Assembly (NCBI RefSeq): GCF_900141915.1
Contig: NZ_FQZG01000006.1
Span: forward strand, 46,575 to 110,574
DNA length: 64,000 nucleotides
Direction: 5' to 3'
Origin: Tessaracoccus bendigoensis DSM 12906
Lineage (GTDB): Bacteria; Actinomycetota; Actinomycetes; Propionibacteriales; Propionibacteriaceae
The first letter of the stretch is position 1, and every line of letters begins with the position of its first letter. The notes beneath the pieces are model-generated. The model saw only the letters and a list, made by a program, of their open reading frames with translations, did not search any database and had not been told where the DNA came from. The translations under genes were made by a program, and so were the position numbers. This document shows positions 17,390-24,733 of the stretch, in pieces.

Positions 17390-19834
17390 CTACTGCTCGT
17401 CAGGCTTCGGGTCGGGGCTGCCGCCGTGGTCCTCGGGGCGGTGCAGGCGCCCGGTGCCGCCCATCTGCCACGGCTTGGCGCCTCCAACGCTGCGGTGGTT
17501 GATCCCGGCCGCGTCCCAGCGACCACCCTGGACCACGAGCCTTGCGAAGAAGTCGTCCTCGGCCGCTGGCTGCTTGGCCCAGCCGATCTCGGCGATGGCA
17601 GCGGCCCTCGGGAACGCCATGTATTCCTTCGCCTGCGCGGTCGGCATGTACTCCGACCAGAGCTGGCCCTGAACGCCGAGAAGGGTTCCCGGGGCGTCGG
17701 CCGGCACGTCGAGCGCCGGGTCGTAGCCCAGCACCTTCTGCCAGCTGGTGAAGGCCCCGATCGCGAAGGGTTCGCGCTGATCCTCCGACTGGTACTGGTC
17801 GAGGTAGGTGTAGTGCCAGGGAGCCATCACGGCCTCCTGGCCGCGGCGGAGAGCCTCGACGCCGGGGCCGTGTCCACGCCAGGACATGATCACGGTGCCG
17901 GGCGACTCGTGGTCGTCGATGACCTCGTCCCAAGCCACGGCCTGGCGCCCACGCTCGGTGAGCCAGTCGCGCATGTGGTCGGTGAACCAGTTCTGCAGGT
18001 CCTCCACGCGCGCCAGCCCGAGCTCGGTGGCCAGTTCGGCGGCGGCGGCGCTGGCCTGCCACTGGGTCTTGGGGCATTCGTCGCCGCCGATGTGGATCCG
18101 CTTGGACGGGAACACGTCCAGCAGTTGGGTGAAGATCTCCTCGACCATGGCCACCGTGTCCGTGTCGAGGTGCAGCACCTCGTCGAAGACCCCGAAGGTG
18201 GTGGCGACCGGCTTGCGCTCCGCGGCCGGGTCACCGAAGTGAGGGTAGGCGGCCAGCAGCGCCCGGACGTGGCCGGGCAGGTCGACCTCAGGGACGATGG
18301 TGATCCCCCGGTGCTGCGCGTAGTCGACCAGGGCCCGAAGCTGATCCTGCGTGTAGAACCCGCCGTGGGGGGTCCCGTCGTTCTCCTTCTGCGTCCAGAC
18401 GTGGGTGTCGGTGCGCCAGGAACCCACCCGAACCAGGCCGGGGTAGCCCTTGACGTCGAATCGCCAGCCCTGGTCGTCGGTCAGGTGCAGATGGAGGACG
18501 TTCAGCTTCAGTGCGGCCATCTGGTCCAGGAAACGGTACAGCGCTGGCAGCGGCTCGAAATGCCTGGCGACGTCGAGCATGAGGCCACGCCAGGCGAACC
18601 GCGGCGCGTCCGAGATGGTGACGTGCGGGAGGCTGAGCTCGGCCCCCGGCAGCGGCCACGGGCCCGAGGCCCACTCCGGGAACAGCTGACGCAGGGTGTG
18701 CGCGGCGGCGAGGAATCCGTCCCGGTCTGTGGCGCTCACCCGGATGCCCGAGCCGTCGACCTTCAGTCGGTATCCCCCCGCCGCGATGTCGGCGTCGTCG
18801 ACGAGCGTGAGGAGTGCTCCGTCGCCCTCGCCGAGCCGGATGCCAGTGCCCGTTCCGAGCGCGGATTCGACGGCGTCGACGGCCGACGGCGCCCCGGAGA
18901 CGGTGACGCGCCGAGGCAGCGTGAGGCGACCCTCACCCAGCTCGACCGTCTCGGGCGTCGGGATCAGACCCAGCGCATTGACGCGGTCCGCGCCCGCGTG
19001 CAGGGCGTCGTGGACCCGGTCGATCCATTCCCAGGGCGCAGCCACTCCGCCGGGCAGCGCGTTGAAGTACTCCCAGACGTCGACGCCACCGATCTCCGGG
19101 TAGCGGGCTGCCACCTCGGACAACGTGACGCACAGTTGATCGATCTCCACGAAACCGGTGCCGGTCTCGGGCGCCCCGATCGCGCCGAGCACGAGCTTGT
19201 CAACGGGGTAGACACCACGGTCGATGACACGCTGCACGTCGCGCAGGTCGGAGAGTTCGCCGAAGCCGCTGTAGAACTGGATCTGCACCCAGTCGATCTC
19301 CTCGCCGCGGGCGCGGTAGAGCTCCTCGTAGTCGAAACCGGAGAGGTTTGCGCCACCCCACATGGCGGAGGCGACCGGGGCGAGGATGATGTCGAACTCC
19401 CGGCCGAAGTCGGCGCGAAGCGCATCGATGAGCCGAATCACGACGTCAAGGCTCATGTCCTGCTCGACGTCGATGTCGATGCCCTGGAGTTGGTGCGCCT
19501 TCAGGAAATCGCGCAGCGGCGGGTAGTAGGTGTCGAACTGGTCACCGTCGAGCTTGTCCGTGGTTCCGGGTGCCCACCCACCGACCATCACCAGGACGGG
19601 GACCCCCGCCTCCTGGACCATGCGCGTCTCCGCCCAGAGCTGGTCGTGGTAGGGATCGTCGTGCGGGTGGTCGTTGAGGGTGACGGTCTTGTCCTCGTTG
19701 ATATGGACCGCCGCCAGGACGAGATGCGTGAGCTTGCCGCTCTCGATCATCGGGGCCAGGGGGACGAACGTCTCACCGTGTCCGTGGCTCTGGTGGTAGA
19801 TGACGACGCGCGGGGTGGCTTCGGGCTTGACCAT
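17390..19834 (-). CDS. GH18-GH20 fusion: endo-glycosidase plus beta-hexosaminidase
   Basis: An 814-residue two-enzyme protein. Residues about 8-285 are a GH18 barrel: GIDIDVEQ holds the DxDxE motif (D120, D122, E124), with QIQFYSG (186-191) and VWEYFNA (252-259) lining the site as in endo-beta-N-acetylglucosaminidases. Residues about 300-410 match the GH20b domain, and 411-790 a GH20 barrel with LHLHLTDDQGWR and the catalytic pair D585/E586 in HIGGDE. No signal peptide. The ATG at 19834 was chosen for GGAG 12 bases upstream; a GTG at 19888 is possible. It is first in the operon with GH85 and GH20, under an operator at 19920. Confidence 0.9.
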   Translation of the reverse strand: MVKPEATPRVVIYHQSHGHGETFVPLAPMIESGKLTHLVLAAVHINEDKTVTLNDHPHDDPYHDQLWAETRMVQEAGVPVLVMVGGWAPGTTDKLDGDQFDTYYPPLRDFLKAHQLQGIDIDVEQDMSLDVVIRLIDALRADFGREFDIILAPVASAMWGGANLSGFDYEELYRARGEEIDWVQIQFYSGFGELSDLRDVQRVIDRGVYPVDKLVLGAIGAPETGTGFVEIDQLCVTLSEVAARYPEIGGVDVWEYFNALPGGVAAPWEWIDRVHDALHAGADRVNALGLIPTPETVELGEGRLTLPRRVTVSGAPSAVDAVESALGTGTGIRLGEGDGALLTLVDDADIAAGGYRLKVDGSGIRVSATDRDGFLAAAHTLRQLFPEWASGPWPLPGAELSLPHVTISDAPRFAWRGLMLDVARHFEPLPALYRFLDQMAALKLNVLHLHLTDDQGWRFDVKGYPGLVRVGSWRTDTHVWTQKENDGTPHGGFYTQDQLRALVDYAQHRGITIVPEVDLPGHVRALLAAYPHFGDPAAERKPVATTFGVFDEVLHLDTDTVAMVEEIFTQLLDVFPSKRIHIGGDECPKTQWQASAAAAELATELGLARVEDLQNWFTDHMRDWLTERGRQAVAWDEVIDDHESPGTVIMSWRGHGPGVEALRRGQEAVMAPWHYTYLDQYQSEDQREPFAIGAFTSWQKVLGYDPALDVPADAPGTLLGVQGQLWSEYMPTAQAKEYMAFPRAAAIAEIGWAKQPAAEDDFFARLVVQGGRWDAAGINHRSVGGAKPWQMGGTGRLHRPEDHGGSPDPKPDEQ

Positions 19835-19913
19835 GGAAATTAGCTCCAGCACTTGATCGGGGTTGGGTGGGGGCACTTCGTTGCGCACAGACAGGCTGAC
19901 AATCCGTGCGACG

Positions 19914-19943
19914 ACTCTACTAAACCGGTTTTGCTCTCGTCAA
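19914..19943 (-). promoter_or_regulatory. promoter with LacI-type operator, glycosidase operon
   Basis: On the minus strand, TTGACG (19943-19938), an 18-base spacer and TAGAGT (19919-19914) drive the GH18-GH20/GH85/GH20 operon. CTAAACCGGTTTTG (19920-19933), with the perfect core AAACCGGTTT, fills the spacer. It matches 12 of 14 bases with the sites at 7337 and 24679 in best orientation. Lying between divergent genes, it may also affect the M81/GH29 pair. Confidence 0.78.
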
Positions 19944-20054
19944 GGGGCATGACATGATGGTTCCCGCAGGACCCCTTGCACCACGAAGGGCAGCAACGAC
20001 GATTGCCCCGTGACCCGGCACCGTCATCCGACTCGACCGAAGAAGGATTTGTTG

Positions 20055-21611
20055 ATGGAGAACCGTCCCCAGGCCAACGACATCTGGATGCCACCGCTGC
20101 CCCCGCTCTCGGAGGGGGGCCTCGCCCGTCCCCGGATCGGGATCGCGGGCATCTCCATCGAGTCGAGCACCTTCTCGCCCCACCTGTCCGGCGACGAGGC
20201 GTTCACCATCCGCACCGGGCAGGACCTGCTGGACTACTACCCGTTCCTCGCCCCCGGCCAGGACCTTCGCGAGGCGGCCGACTGGGTGCCCATCTACCAT
20301 GGCCGCTCCTTCCCCGGCGGGGCGGTCGTCCCGGCCAAGTTCCGCGAGATGTCGCAGGCGATCGTCGACGGCATCCTGGCCGATGGCCCGTTCGACGCCC
20401 TGTTCTTCGACATTCACGGTGCGATGAGCGTCGTCGACCTGCAGGACGCGGAGGGCGTTCTCGCGACCGCCGTGCGTGAGGCGATCGGCGAGGAGGCCCT
20501 GATCTCGACGTCCATGGACCTGCACGGCAACGTCTCGCGTGAACTGCTCGACGCCGTCGATCTCATCACCTGCTACCGGATGGCGCCGCACGAGGACTGG
20601 ATGAACACCAAGGAGCGGGCCGTGTTCAACCTGCTAACCCGGCTGCGCTCCGAGGCCGGTGCCGACCCTGTGGCCCGACGGCCGTTCAAGGCCTGGCGAC
20701 AGGTGCCGCTGTTGCTGCCCGGAGAGAAAACCAGCACCCGGCTGGAGCCCGCCAAGGGGATCTACGACTCCGTCGCCGACGTGGCAGACCTTGACGGCGT
20801 GCTCGACGCCGCGCTGTGGGTCGGCTACGCGTGGGCCGACGAACCGCGTTGTCAGGCCGCCGTCGTGGTCACCGGCGACGACCGCGATCTGATCGCAGTG
20901 GAGTGCCGGAAGATCGCGCTGTCCTATTGGGACGCCCGCGACGAGTTCGTCTTCGTCGGGCCCACCGACACCCTTGCGGGGGCGCTTGACTCGGCGCTCG
21001 CACCGGGCGCCGCGCATCCGTACGTCATCTCGGACTCGGGGGACAACCCGACGGCGGGCGGGGCCGGGGACGTGTCTTGGACCCTGGGCGAGCTGCTGGC
21101 GAGGCCGGATCTGGTCGACGGCTCCCGTGTCGTCATCCACGCCTCCATCTTCGATCCGGCTGCGGTCGGCGTCGCCAAGCAGGCCGGCGTCGGGGCGACC
21201 GTGACGCTGGAGGTCGGCGGCCGTGTCGATCCCGGGCCACGCGGCCCGGTGAGTCTGACCGGGGAGGTCTTGTCCGTCACCGAGGGTGACCCGGTTGCCG
21301 GGGTGCAGGTCGTGATCGGGAGCGGCAGCGTGCGTGCGATCATCACGGAGCGCCGCAAGCCCTTCCATCATCTCGACGACTTCCGCATGCTCGGCCTCGA
21401 CCCGGCCGCGGCCGACGTCGTGATCGTCAAGATCGGCTACCTTGAGCCCGAACTCTACGAGTTGGCCGCCGACTGGACGTTGGCGCTGACCCCCGGTGGC
21501 GTGGACCAGGACCTGATCCGGCTCGGCCATCACCGCCTCGCGCCCGGCGTCTACCCCTTCGACGCCGACGCCCCCGAACCGGACCTCACCCCGGTCGTCA
21601 CCCGACGCTGA
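20055..21611 (+). CDS. M81 family metallopeptidase (MlrC-like)
   Basis: A 518-residue protein of the M81/microcystinase C family. Visible signatures are GIAGISIESSTFSPH, FFDIHGAM and MDLHGNVS (Asp/His zinc ligands) and the C-terminal-domain segment DSGDNPTAGGAGD. The best-known relative, MlrC, hydrolyses linear microcystin peptides. Here it is divergent from the GH18-GH20 operon and 31 bases upstream of a fucosidase, so it may act on the peptide part of imported glycopeptides (inference). The ATG at 20055 has AGAAGGA 7 bases upstream. Confidence 0.88.
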   Translation: MENRPQANDIWMPPLPPLSEGGLARPRIGIAGISIESSTFSPHLSGDEAFTIRTGQDLLDYYPFLAPGQDLREAADWVPIYHGRSFPGGAVVPAKFREMSQAIVDGILADGPFDALFFDIHGAMSVVDLQDAEGVLATAVREAIGEEALISTSMDLHGNVSRELLDAVDLITCYRMAPHEDWMNTKERAVFNLLTRLRSEAGADPVARRPFKAWRQVPLLLPGEKTSTRLEPAKGIYDSVADVADLDGVLDAALWVGYAWADEPRCQAAVVVTGDDRDLIAVECRKIALSYWDARDEFVFVGPTDTLAGALDSALAPGAAHPYVISDSGDNPTAGGAGDVSWTLGELLARPDLVDGSRVVIHASIFDPAAVGVAKQAGVGATVTLEVGGRVDPGPRGPVSLTGEVLSVTEGDPVAGVQVVIGSGSVRAIITERRKPFHHLDDFRMLGLDPAAADVVIVKIGYLEPELYELAADWTLALTPGGVDQDLIRLGHHRLAPGVYPFDADAPEPDLTPVVTRR

Positions 21612-21642
21612 GCCCCGACCACACCGTCCAGGAGGATGGCAG

Positions 21643-22977
21643 ATGCTGAACTTCGAGAAGCGCACAGGGCCGGACTTCGGCGCAGACGCCCCGACCTACC
21701 CGGCCGGGGAGGTGCCCGACTGGTACCGGGATGCGAAGCTGGGCTTCTTCATCCACTGGGGGCTCTACTCGGTGCCCGCGTGGGCCACGACCCACGGTGA
21801 GCGCGACGTCCCCGTCGAGGACGCCTACACGCACCACCAGTACGCCGAGTGGTACGCCAACACGGTGCGAATCACCGGCAGCCCGGCCTGGCTGCGGCAC
21901 CAGGACCGCTACGGCACCGGCACCAGCTATGAGGACCTGGCGCAGCTGTGGCGGGTCGACAGCTTCGACGCGGACGCCCTGGTGGGCGAACTCGTCGACG
22001 CCGGGGCCCGCTACGTCATCCCCACCACGAAGCACCACGACGGCTTCTGCCTGTGGGAAACGGCCACCACCGGTTTCAACGCGGTGCGTCGCGGGCCGGG
22101 CAGGGACCTCATCGCCGAGCTGCACGACGCCACCCGGCGGGCGGGGGCCAGGTTCGGGGTCTACTTCTCGGGTGCGCTCGACTGGCACGTGTCGGACTTT
22201 CCCCCGATCGAGTCGGACACGGACCTCTTCCGCTTCCGGCGCAACGACGCAAGGTTCGCGCGCTACGCCGCGGCCCAGCTGGCCGAGTTGGTGGAGCGGT
22301 TTGTCCCCGAGGTGCTCTGGAACGACATCGAATGGCCCGACGGAGGTAAGGGCCGAGACGACTTCGCGCTGGCCGCGGTGCTGGGTCGCTACCTCGACGC
22401 GGTGCCGGACGGCGTCGTCAACGACCGTTGGGGGGTGCCGTACCACGGGTTCCTGACCCGCGAGTACACCGGGATGGACGGCATCGCCGATCAGGTGTGG
22501 GAGTCGACGCGCGGGCTGGGGTACTCGTTCGGGTACAACCAGGCAGAAGACACCAGCCACAGCATGTCCGGCGCCGCGCTGGTGCGCCACCTCGTCGAGG
22601 TCGTGAGCCGCAACGGCAACCTGCTGATCAACGTGGGCCCGCGCGCCGATGGGAGCATCCCGGAGCTGCAGTTGGCCGCCATGCGCGAGCTGGGCGCCTG
22701 GTTGCGGGTCAACGGCTCCGCGATCTACGGCACCCGGCCGTGGCTGCGTTGCCGGAACGAGGAGGGCACCCCGTGTGCGTACACGGCTTCCGAGGATGCG
22801 GTCTTCGTCCACATCCTGGACCCCGGCGCGGCCACGGCGACCTTGCCGGAGGAGTTGGCCGAGGGGGGTAGGGCCAGGTGGGCGGACGGCTCAGCCGCGC
22901 ATGTTGAAGGCGGTCAGGTGATCATCCCCGAGGGGCTGCGAGGGGAACCGGTCGCCGTCCTGACGGTGGCTCGCTGA
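21643..22977 (+). CDS. GH29 alpha-L-fucosidase
   Basis: A 444-residue enzyme. KLGFFIHWGLYSVPAW, TTKHHDGFCLW (residues 128-138) and the nucleophile Asp in VLWNDIEWP (D228) are GH29 signatures, and NLLINVGPRADG is a conserved late segment. It removes alpha-linked fucose with retention. No signal peptide, so it is cytosolic and suited to core-fucosylated N-glycan remnants. An AGGAGG-like site (CAGGAGGATGGCAG) precedes the ATG. It shares a transcription unit with the M81 gene. Confidence 0.92.
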   Translation: MLNFEKRTGPDFGADAPTYPAGEVPDWYRDAKLGFFIHWGLYSVPAWATTHGERDVPVEDAYTHHQYAEWYANTVRITGSPAWLRHQDRYGTGTSYEDLAQLWRVDSFDADALVGELVDAGARYVIPTTKHHDGFCLWETATTGFNAVRRGPGRDLIAELHDATRRAGARFGVYFSGALDWHVSDFPPIESDTDLFRFRRNDARFARYAAAQLAELVERFVPEVLWNDIEWPDGGKGRDDFALAAVLGRYLDAVPDGVVNDRWGVPYHGFLTREYTGMDGIADQVWESTRGLGYSFGYNQAEDTSHSMSGAALVRHLVEVVSRNGNLLINVGPRADGSIPELQLAAMRELGAWLRVNGSAIYGTRPWLRCRNEEGTPCAYTASEDAVFVHILDPGAATATLPEELAEGGRARWADGSAAHVEGGQVIIPEGLRGEPVAVLTVAR

Positions 22978-22997
22978 ACCGGGTCGCCGTCCTGACC

Positions 22998-23018
22998 TTG
23001 AGCACTATCCCGGGGTCG
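22998..23018. repeat. palindromic intergenic repeat, half copy
   Basis: TTGAGCACTATCCCGGGGTC at 22998-23017 is the left arm of the repeat family, 20 bases after the fucosidase stop. No right arm is found before the full copy at 23103, so this looks like a decayed or partial copy. Confidence 0.7.
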
Positions 23019-23102
23019 CCGTCCGGGCCACGGGTCGGGCGTCGGGGATGCGTCGCCAGGGGGGAATGCCCGCGCCGCCCGCGAGCCCGGCGCGACTCGA
23101 CC

Positions 23103-23182
23103 TTGAGCACTATCCCGGGGTCGACGTCCGAAAAGACCTGTTTTCACGTTCAAACCACCAACGAACCCTGGATAGTGCTCAA
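23103..23182. repeat. 80-base palindromic repeat, full copy 2
   Basis: Arms TTGAGCACTATCC (23103-23115) and GGATAGTGCTCAA (23170-23182) are perfect complements. The interior holds a small GAAAA-N6-TTTTC hairpin. About 75 of the 80 bases match the copy at 23410. No open frame of note. It may be a MITE-like or REP-like element. Confidence 0.8.
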
Positions 23183-23264
23183 CGCCCGACGCAAGCAGAG
23201 TCCCAGCGGCGCCAGACCCCCCGTCACCAGCGAAATGCCCGCGACACCAGCGAAAAGCCTCGAC

Positions 23265-23303
23265 ACCAGCGGTATACAGCAGGTATCCAGACATACCGCT
23301 GGT
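23265..23303. repeat. inverted repeat ACCAGCGGTAT between repeat copies
   Basis: ACCAGCGGTAT (23265-23275) pairs perfectly with ATACCGCTGGT (23293-23303) over a 17-base loop. ACCAGCG also recurs at about 23226 and 23247, and CGCTGGT again at about 23318. The stem could be a terminator-like structure for the fucosidase unit. Confidence 0.6.
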
Positions 23304-23409
23304 AACCACGCCACAACGCTGGTGACGACGTCCAACCCGTAAGCAGCACCTCGTCGACGGCGCCGTCGACACCACCCGTCGACCCGCACCACCCGGGCGC
23401 GACCCGACC

Positions 23410-23489
23410 TTGAGCACTATCCCGGGGTCGACGTCCGAAAAGACCTGTTTTCACGTTCCAATCCCAAACGAACCCTGGATAGTGCTCAA
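23410..23489. repeat. 80-base palindromic repeat, full copy 3
   Basis: Same length, arms (23410-23422 and 23477-23489) and inner GAAAA/TTTTC hairpin as copy 2. The few differences cluster just left of the right arm. Both copies are followed by CGCCCGACGCAA, so the conserved unit extends beyond the palindrome. Confidence 0.8.
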
Positions 23490-23491
23490 CG

Positions 23492-23555
23492 CCCGACGCA
23501 ACCACAGCCCGACGCAACCACAGCCCGACGCAACCACAGCCCGACGCAACCACAG
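23492..23555. repeat. four exact tandem copies of a 16-base unit
   Basis: CCCGACGCAACCACAG is repeated four times without change from 23492 to 23555, directly after repeat copy 3. It is non-coding and lies before the end of the convergent lacI-family gene. Perfect copies suggest recent slippage. Confidence 0.9.
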
Positions 23556-23592
23556 CCCAAGAAGCCCCAGCACCCAACCCGCGCGCGGCGGC

Positions 23593-24603
23593 CTAAGCTT
23601 CGGGATCCGTCGAACCGCGCACGATCAGTTCCATGGTCGGCTCGGTGCGCCCACTGACGGGTCGACCGTCGATCGCGTCGAGCAACGCCTCGGCCGCGTG
23701 GCGACCGAGTTCGGCTGGGTCGCGCACCATGGCGGTGATCTGCGGCCGGACGATCCGGCACATTGGTGTGTCCTCGAACGTTGCGATGGCGACCTGATCC
23801 GGAATCGAAAGCGACGCCTCGACGATCGCGACGACGCCGCCAAAGACCAACACCTCGTTGTCGAAGATGATCCCGGTGGGAGGTTCCTGTGACGAGATCA
23901 GCGCCCAAGTGGCCGCCCTCCCGGACTCCTCACTGAAGTCCGTCGACGACGGCGGTAGCGCGACGACGCCACGTTCTTCGCAGCGCTTCTCAAAGGCCTC
24001 CCGCCGACGCTGCGTGTGCAGCAGGTCAGGCGACCCGCTGACGTGCGCCAACCGACGGTGGCCGAGGTCGGCGAAATGGTCGACGAGTCTCTCCATCGCG
24101 GCGCCGTCGTTGACCCTGAGTGTCGGCAGTGTGGACTGCGACTGGGCTCCGACGACCACCCCGGGGAGCTGCAGATCCGCCAACAGTGTGGGGCGCGGAT
24201 CGTCGTCCCTCGGGTCAGTGAGGATCACACCGTCGACCCGATGCTCGGCCCACCATTGCCGATAGGTGTCCACCTCCTCTTCGACGCTGGTGGCGAACCT
24301 GAGCACCAGGTTGCGCGACCTCGCGCTCAGGATCCGCTCAACGCCGGCGATGAACTGCATGAAGAAGCGCTCACCGGTGAAGCTCTCCTCCGACCTGGCG
24401 ATCACCAGGCCGACGGCGCGGGCCTGGCGCGCTGAGAGCGCGACGGCGGCGACGTTGCGGGTCCAGCCCATCTCGTCGGCGATCCGCTTGACCTTCGCCC
24501 TAGTCTCCTCCGAGACCCCGTCCCTGTCGTTCAGGGCGAACGAGGCCGCGCCGGGCGAGATGCCAGCGGCCTTGGCGATGTCACGGATAGTGGGGCGATT
24601 CAC
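23593..24603 (-). CDS. LacI family transcriptional regulator of the N-glycan locus
   Basis: A 336-residue repressor. The N-terminal helix-turn-helix (PTIRDIAKAAGISPGAASFA) and hinge are followed by a periplasmic-binding-like ligand domain (segments such as VGLVIARSEESFTGERFF and GIIFDNEVLVFGG). The GTG at 24603 was chosen because it places the helix-turn-helix at the very N-terminus, as usual; an upstream ATG at 24654 adds 17 atypical residues. It stands divergent to the GH38 gene. Three matching palindromes in glycosidase and importer promoters are its likely operators; the ligand is probably a mannose- or GlcNAc-containing sugar (inference). Confidence 0.9.
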   Translation of the reverse strand: MNRPTIRDIAKAAGISPGAASFALNDRDGVSEETRAKVKRIADEMGWTRNVAAVALSARQARAVGLVIARSEESFTGERFFMQFIAGVERILSARSRNLVLRFATSVEEEVDTYRQWWAEHRVDGVILTDPRDDDPRPTLLADLQLPGVVVGAQSQSTLPTLRVNDGAAMERLVDHFADLGHRRLAHVSGSPDLLHTQRRREAFEKRCEERGVVALPPSSTDFSEESGRAATWALISSQEPPTGIIFDNEVLVFGGVVAIVEASLSIPDQVAIATFEDTPMCRIVRPQITAMVRDPAELGRHAAEALLDAIDGRPVSGRTEPTMELIVRGSTDPEA

Positions 24604-24666
24604 ACCGTCAATGCTGACACGACGCCACCAGTTCTGCCATCTGGGGACACGCATCGTGAATAGTGG

Positions 24667-24695
24667 TTGCTCTCGTTACTAAACCGGATTAGAAT
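24667..24695 (+). promoter_or_regulatory. promoter with LacI-type operator, GH38 operon
   Basis: TTGCTC (24667-24672), a 17-base spacer and TAGAAT (24690-24695) precede the GH38 gene by 38 bases. CTAAACCGGATTAG (24679-24692) overlaps spacer and -10 box and is the reverse complement of the importer operator. Bound repressor would block polymerase and could also act on its own divergent gene. Confidence 0.82.
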
Positions 24696-24733
24696 GATCG
24701 CGCCAACGCCAGTTCATCGTCGAAAGGCCCGCT

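Noticed and set aside
17126..19843. Open frame of about 900 codons on the plus strand opposite the GH18-GH20 and GH85 genes
   Set aside because: It is the antisense shadow of well-conserved glycosidase genes in high-GC DNA; its translation is low-complexity and matches no family.
23103..23555. CRISPR array
   Set aside because: The repeats are either a pair of long palindromic copies or contiguous 16-base tandem units; there are no spacers of regular length and no cas genes.
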